DNA of 64,000 nt from Mitsuaria sp. PDC51. GTDB taxonomy: Bacteria; Pseudomonadota; Gammaproteobacteria; Burkholderiales; Burkholderiaceae_C. Location: positions 62,001 through 126,000 of the forward strand of contig NZ_FOZE01000002.1 of assembly GCF_900113225.1 (NCBI RefSeq). The letters are read 5' to 3'. Of this stretch, positions 61,241 to 64,000 are shown piece by piece. Both the position numbers and the translations under genes were made by a program. Numbering within the stretch: the first letter of the stretch is position 1; every line of letters begins with the position of its first letter. Below the pieces are notes generated by a model that searched no databases, was not told the origin of the DNA, and saw only the letters and a program-made list of their open reading frames with translations.

Positions 61241-63409
61241 ATGACGCATTCCGCCCTGCATCCCGCCGCCTCGGCCCCCGGTCCGGTCGGCCCGAGCGCG
61301 CCGGCCATCAAGCGCGGCGCGATGGTGCCGCGGCCCTGGGGCCAGCGCACGCCGCCGGTCGAGTCGCTGCCGGCCTCCGAGCCGCCTCAGGCCTGGGAAA
61401 CCGCGGCCCGGAACCGGCGCAACGCGCTCAAGCTGTCCATCGCCGGCGCCACCGCGCTGGCCACCGGCGTGCTCTGGCAGACCCACAACGGCTGGGCCAG
61501 CGACCCTTGGGCCTTCGCGCTGCAGTGCGTGCACCTGGCGCTGTTCGCCCTGCTCTTCGCCTGGGTCAGCGCCGGCTGCGTCACCGCGGTGATGGGCTTC
61601 TGGGTGATGCTGCGCGGCGACCGTCACGCCATCTCGATCAAGGACGCCGGCAACGAGCCGCTGGGCGCCGACGCCCGCACCGCGCTGGTCATGCCGATCT
61701 GCAACGAGGACGTCACCACCGTCTTCGCCGGCCTGCGCGCCAGCTGCGAGTCGCTCGCGGCGGCCGGCGCGCTGCGGCTGTTCGACGTCTACATCCTGTC
61801 CGACAGCTCCGATCCGGAATGCCGCACGCAGGAGCTGGCCGCCTGGGCCGAGCTGCGCGCGCAGTTCGCCGGCCGCGGCCGCATCCATTACCGCTGGCGC
61901 CAGCGCCGGGTGAAGAAGAAGGCGGGCAACGTGGCCGACTTCTGCCGCCGCTGGGGCCGCAACTACCGCTACATGGTGGTGCTGGACGCCGACAGCGTCA
62001 TGAGCGGCGACTGCCTGCTGGGCCTGGTGCGCCTGATGGAAAAGAACCCGCGCGCCGGCATCCTGCAGGCCGCCAACCAGGTCTGCGGCCACGACACGCC
62101 GCATGCCCGCGCGCAGCAGTTCGCGAGCCGCGTGACGGGGCGCCTGTTCGCCGCCGGCATGCAGTTCTGGCAGCTGGGCGAGGCGCACTACTGGGGCCAC
62201 AACGCGATCATCCGCGTCGAGCCCTTCATGAAGCACTGCGCCCTGGCCCCGCTGCGCGGCAAGGAGATCATGTCGCACGACTTCGTCGAGGCCGCGCTGA
62301 TGCGTCGCGCCGGCTACCAGGTGTGGCTGGTGGCGGACCTGCCGGGTTCGTATGAACAGCAGCCGCCGCACCTGCTGGCCGAGCTGCAGCGCGACCGCCG
62401 CTGGTGCCAGGGCAACATCCAGAACGCCGGTCTGATCGCCGAGCCCGGCCTGCACGGCGTGCACCGCGCGATGCTGGTCACCGGCGCGCTGTCCTACCTC
62501 GCCGCGCCGCTGTGGCTGCTGTACGTGGGCCTGGGCGTGCTGCTGTGGAACGTCGGCGGCAACGAGGCCTTCCAGCCCTTCATGGAAGACGGTTCGCTGG
62601 CCCCGGGCGTGGCCGCGCTGTGGCTAGGCACGATCGGCATGCTGGTGCTGCCGCGCCTGCTGTCGGTGGCCGCGCTGATCCTGCGCGGCGAGCAGTCGCA
62701 GTACGGCGGCACGCTGAAGCTGCTGGCCTCCTGCGCCACCGAGGCCGGCATGTCGCTGCTGCAGGCGCCGCTGCGCATGGTCGCCCATTCGATCTTCTGC
62801 GTGGTCGCATTGACCGGCATCTCGCTGGACTGGAAGTCGCCGCCGCGGGCCGCCGAGGACGTGTCCTGGCGCGAGGCCTTCGCCGCCTACGGCCGCATCA
62901 GCGCGATCACTGCGGTGATCGCCGCGGCGATCGGCGCGCTGAGCCCGTCGACGCTGATCTGGATCGCGCCGATCGCGCTGCCGCTGCTGCTGGCCGCGCC
63001 GATCACCGTGCTGTCCAGCCGCGCCCGCCTGGGCGAGCGCATGCGCCGCGCCGGCCTGCTGCTGATCCCCGAAGAGAGCCAGACCCCGACCGTGCTGCGC
63101 AACGCCTGGGCCTATGGCCGCCAGGAACGCCACCTTCCCGGCTTCGCCGACCTGCTCGCCAGCCGCCGCCTGACCGCGCTGGCGGCCGAGGCGATGGGCC
63201 GCCGCGACGTGGGCCAGGGCATGCGCGCGCAGGTGCGTCGCCAGCGCCTGGAGCAGTTGAGCGCACAGCCTGGTGCCCTCGACGCGATGAGCAACGCCGA
63301 GCGCATGCGCTTCCTGAGCGAACCGGGCCACCTGCTGCGACTGGCGCAGCCGCTGCGCCCCGTGGCGGAGGCACGTGTCGTCCGTCCCGACCTGCGCCTG
63401 GCCGCCTGA
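61241..63409 (+). CDS. opgH: glucan biosynthesis glucosyltransferase H (MdoH/OpgH)
   Basis: A 722-residue inner-membrane GT2 enzyme that polymerises glucose from UDP-glucose and moves the chain to the periplasm. An N-terminal cytoplasmic region and two helices (about 65-115) precede the catalytic domain with ALVMPICNEDVTTVFAGLRA, DxD metal site (Asp249, Asp251), and the R/QxxRW motif RDRRW (384-388) in QRDRRWCQGNIQN. About five or six C-terminal helices follow. It is shorter than E. coli OpgH (847) because of shorter termini. AAGGAG precedes ATG 61241. Confidence 0.95.
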   Translation: MTHSALHPAASAPGPVGPSAPAIKRGAMVPRPWGQRTPPVESLPASEPPQAWETAARNRRNALKLSIAGATALATGVLWQTHNGWASDPWAFALQCVHLALFALLFAWVSAGCVTAVMGFWVMLRGDRHAISIKDAGNEPLGADARTALVMPICNEDVTTVFAGLRASCESLAAAGALRLFDVYILSDSSDPECRTQELAAWAELRAQFAGRGRIHYRWRQRRVKKKAGNVADFCRRWGRNYRYMVVLDADSVMSGDCLLGLVRLMEKNPRAGILQAANQVCGHDTPHARAQQFASRVTGRLFAAGMQFWQLGEAHYWGHNAIIRVEPFMKHCALAPLRGKEIMSHDFVEAALMRRAGYQVWLVADLPGSYEQQPPHLLAELQRDRRWCQGNIQNAGLIAEPGLHGVHRAMLVTGALSYLAAPLWLLYVGLGVLLWNVGGNEAFQPFMEDGSLAPGVAALWLGTIGMLVLPRLLSVAALILRGEQSQYGGTLKLLASCATEAGMSLLQAPLRMVAHSIFCVVALTGISLDWKSPPRAAEDVSWREAFAAYGRISAITAVIAAAIGALSPSTLIWIAPIALPLLLAAPITVLSSRARLGERMRRAGLLLIPEESQTPTVLRNAWAYGRQERHLPGFADLLASRRLTALAAEAMGRRDVGQGMRAQVRRQRLEQLSAQPGALDAMSNAERMRFLSEPGHLLRLAQPLRPVAEARVVRPDLRLAA

Positions 63410-63543
63410 GGCTGCTTGACGCCGCCTGAAGCCGCCGGAAGCCGCTACCTGCCGTTGAGTCCCGCCCCATCGGCCCGGGCGCCTCGCCGAAGAGTCATGG
63501 CGGAGGCGTGGTGCCCGGGATCGATGCGGTCAACGCCGCGGCG

Positions 63544-63948
63544 CTACATCGGATCGCGGTCGTAGGCCCGGACGTCCTGCGGCAGCCGGACCCAGCCATG
63601 CATGCGGCAGGTGTAGACCGAGTCCTGCGGCGGCGGGAAATCCGGATCCCCGAATCCCCCCACCGCCACGCCGACCGATCCCTCGACCCCCTCCTCCGTG
63701 TGGAAGACGGTGCTGCCGCACACCGGGCAGAAATGGAATCGGAATCGGGCGCCCCGGTCGCCGGCGCGCACGAATTCGGTCGCGATGCCGATGACCTCAT
63801 AAGGTTCGGCAAAGGCCGCCAGCGCCGCGAAGACACTGCCCGTGCGGCGCTGGCACGCCAGGCAGTGGCAGAGGCCGGTTCCCAACGGCTCACCCTGCAC
63901 CACGATCTTCAATTGGCCGCAACTGCACGAAGCGGTACGTGAAGCCAT
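63544..63948 (-). CDS. GFA family protein (CENP-V/glutathione-dependent formaldehyde-activating type)
   Basis: A 134-residue zinc-binding protein. The Cys pattern is complete: CSCG (8-10), CHCLAC (27-32) and CPVCGS (74-77), matching the two zinc sites of the GFA/DUF636 fold. Members include S-(hydroxymethyl)glutathione synthase, but most, like this short one, have no proven activity. A near-ideal GGAGGTGATC precedes ATG 63948. It is convergent with opgH over 134 bases with no obvious terminator. Confidence 0.88.
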   Translation of the reverse strand: MASRTASCSCGQLKIVVQGEPLGTGLCHCLACQRRTGSVFAALAAFAEPYEVIGIATEFVRAGDRGARFRFHFCPVCGSTVFHTEEGVEGSVGVAVGGFGDPDFPPPQDSVYTCRMHGWVRLPQDVRAYDRDPM

Positions 63949-64000
63949 GCGATCACCTCCCCTGGAGACCGGACGTGGAGCGGCCATGCTAAGCGCAGCG

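Overview
The window is high-GC DNA, densely packed with genes on both strands. Gene content points to a betaproteobacterium of the order Burkholderiales, near Roseateles/Mitsuaria/Rubrivivax. Supporting features are a Bug-family (TctC-type) binding protein, two-gene egtB-egtD ergothioneine synthesis, a urtABCDE urea transporter plus urease, osmoregulated periplasmic glucan genes, and a two-domain ParB-like chromosomal protein. No phage, insertion sequence, CRISPR array or rRNA operon is visible. The taxonomic call is an inference from gene content.

Layout. 1-9.7 kb: housekeeping genes: start of a GNAT gene, alpha/beta hydrolase, thioesterase, ParB-like protein, orphan DUF4212 protein, prfB with its programmed frameshift, pepN, fbp, and a D-threonine-aldolase-like deaminase. 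9.9-16 kb: tRNA-Thr(CGT); a MarR regulator divergent from a siderophore-interacting flavoprotein; VanZ-like protein; LuxR regulator; egtBD; a FeeM-like acyltransferase. 16-25 kb: pcaB-like lyase, sapC-like and CorC-like pair, apaH, tRNA-Ser(TGA), cyanophycinase, an oxidoreductase with divergent LysR, and a chemoreceptor. 25-28 kb: TctB-TctA without an adjacent TctC.

27.7-45.8 kb is a nitrogen/urea island. A seven-gene urease operon (ureA-hupE-ureB-ureC-ureE-ureF-ureG) lacks ureD. Divergent from ureA lies a 1,185-residue protein that fuses an NCS1 transporter, an eight-cysteine module, a histidine kinase and a receiver; it overlaps a LuxR-type response regulator gene. After a ParD-like/nucleotidyltransferase pair and a secreted protein with three repeats comes urtABCDE. 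The likely logic is that UrtABCDE imports urea, urease hydrolyses it to ammonia, and the transporter-kinase senses a nitrogenous ligand. A sigma-54-like promoter precedes ureA.

45.8-51 kb is a complete CS1/cable-type (alpha) chaperone-usher fimbrial operon. 51.6-56 kb is a Bug receptor/HMG-CoA-lyase-like/CaiB-type CoA-transferase/LysR catabolic cluster. 56-63.4 kb holds glrK-qseG-glrR (sigma-54 activator system) followed by opgGH. The glrR-opgG gap carries two GlrR-box-like sites (TGTC-N10-GACA type) and a sigma-54 promoter matching consensus, so GlrKR probably controls periplasmic glucan synthesis here. A GFA-family protein ends the window.

All calls come from reading translated sequence and motifs; no database search was run.
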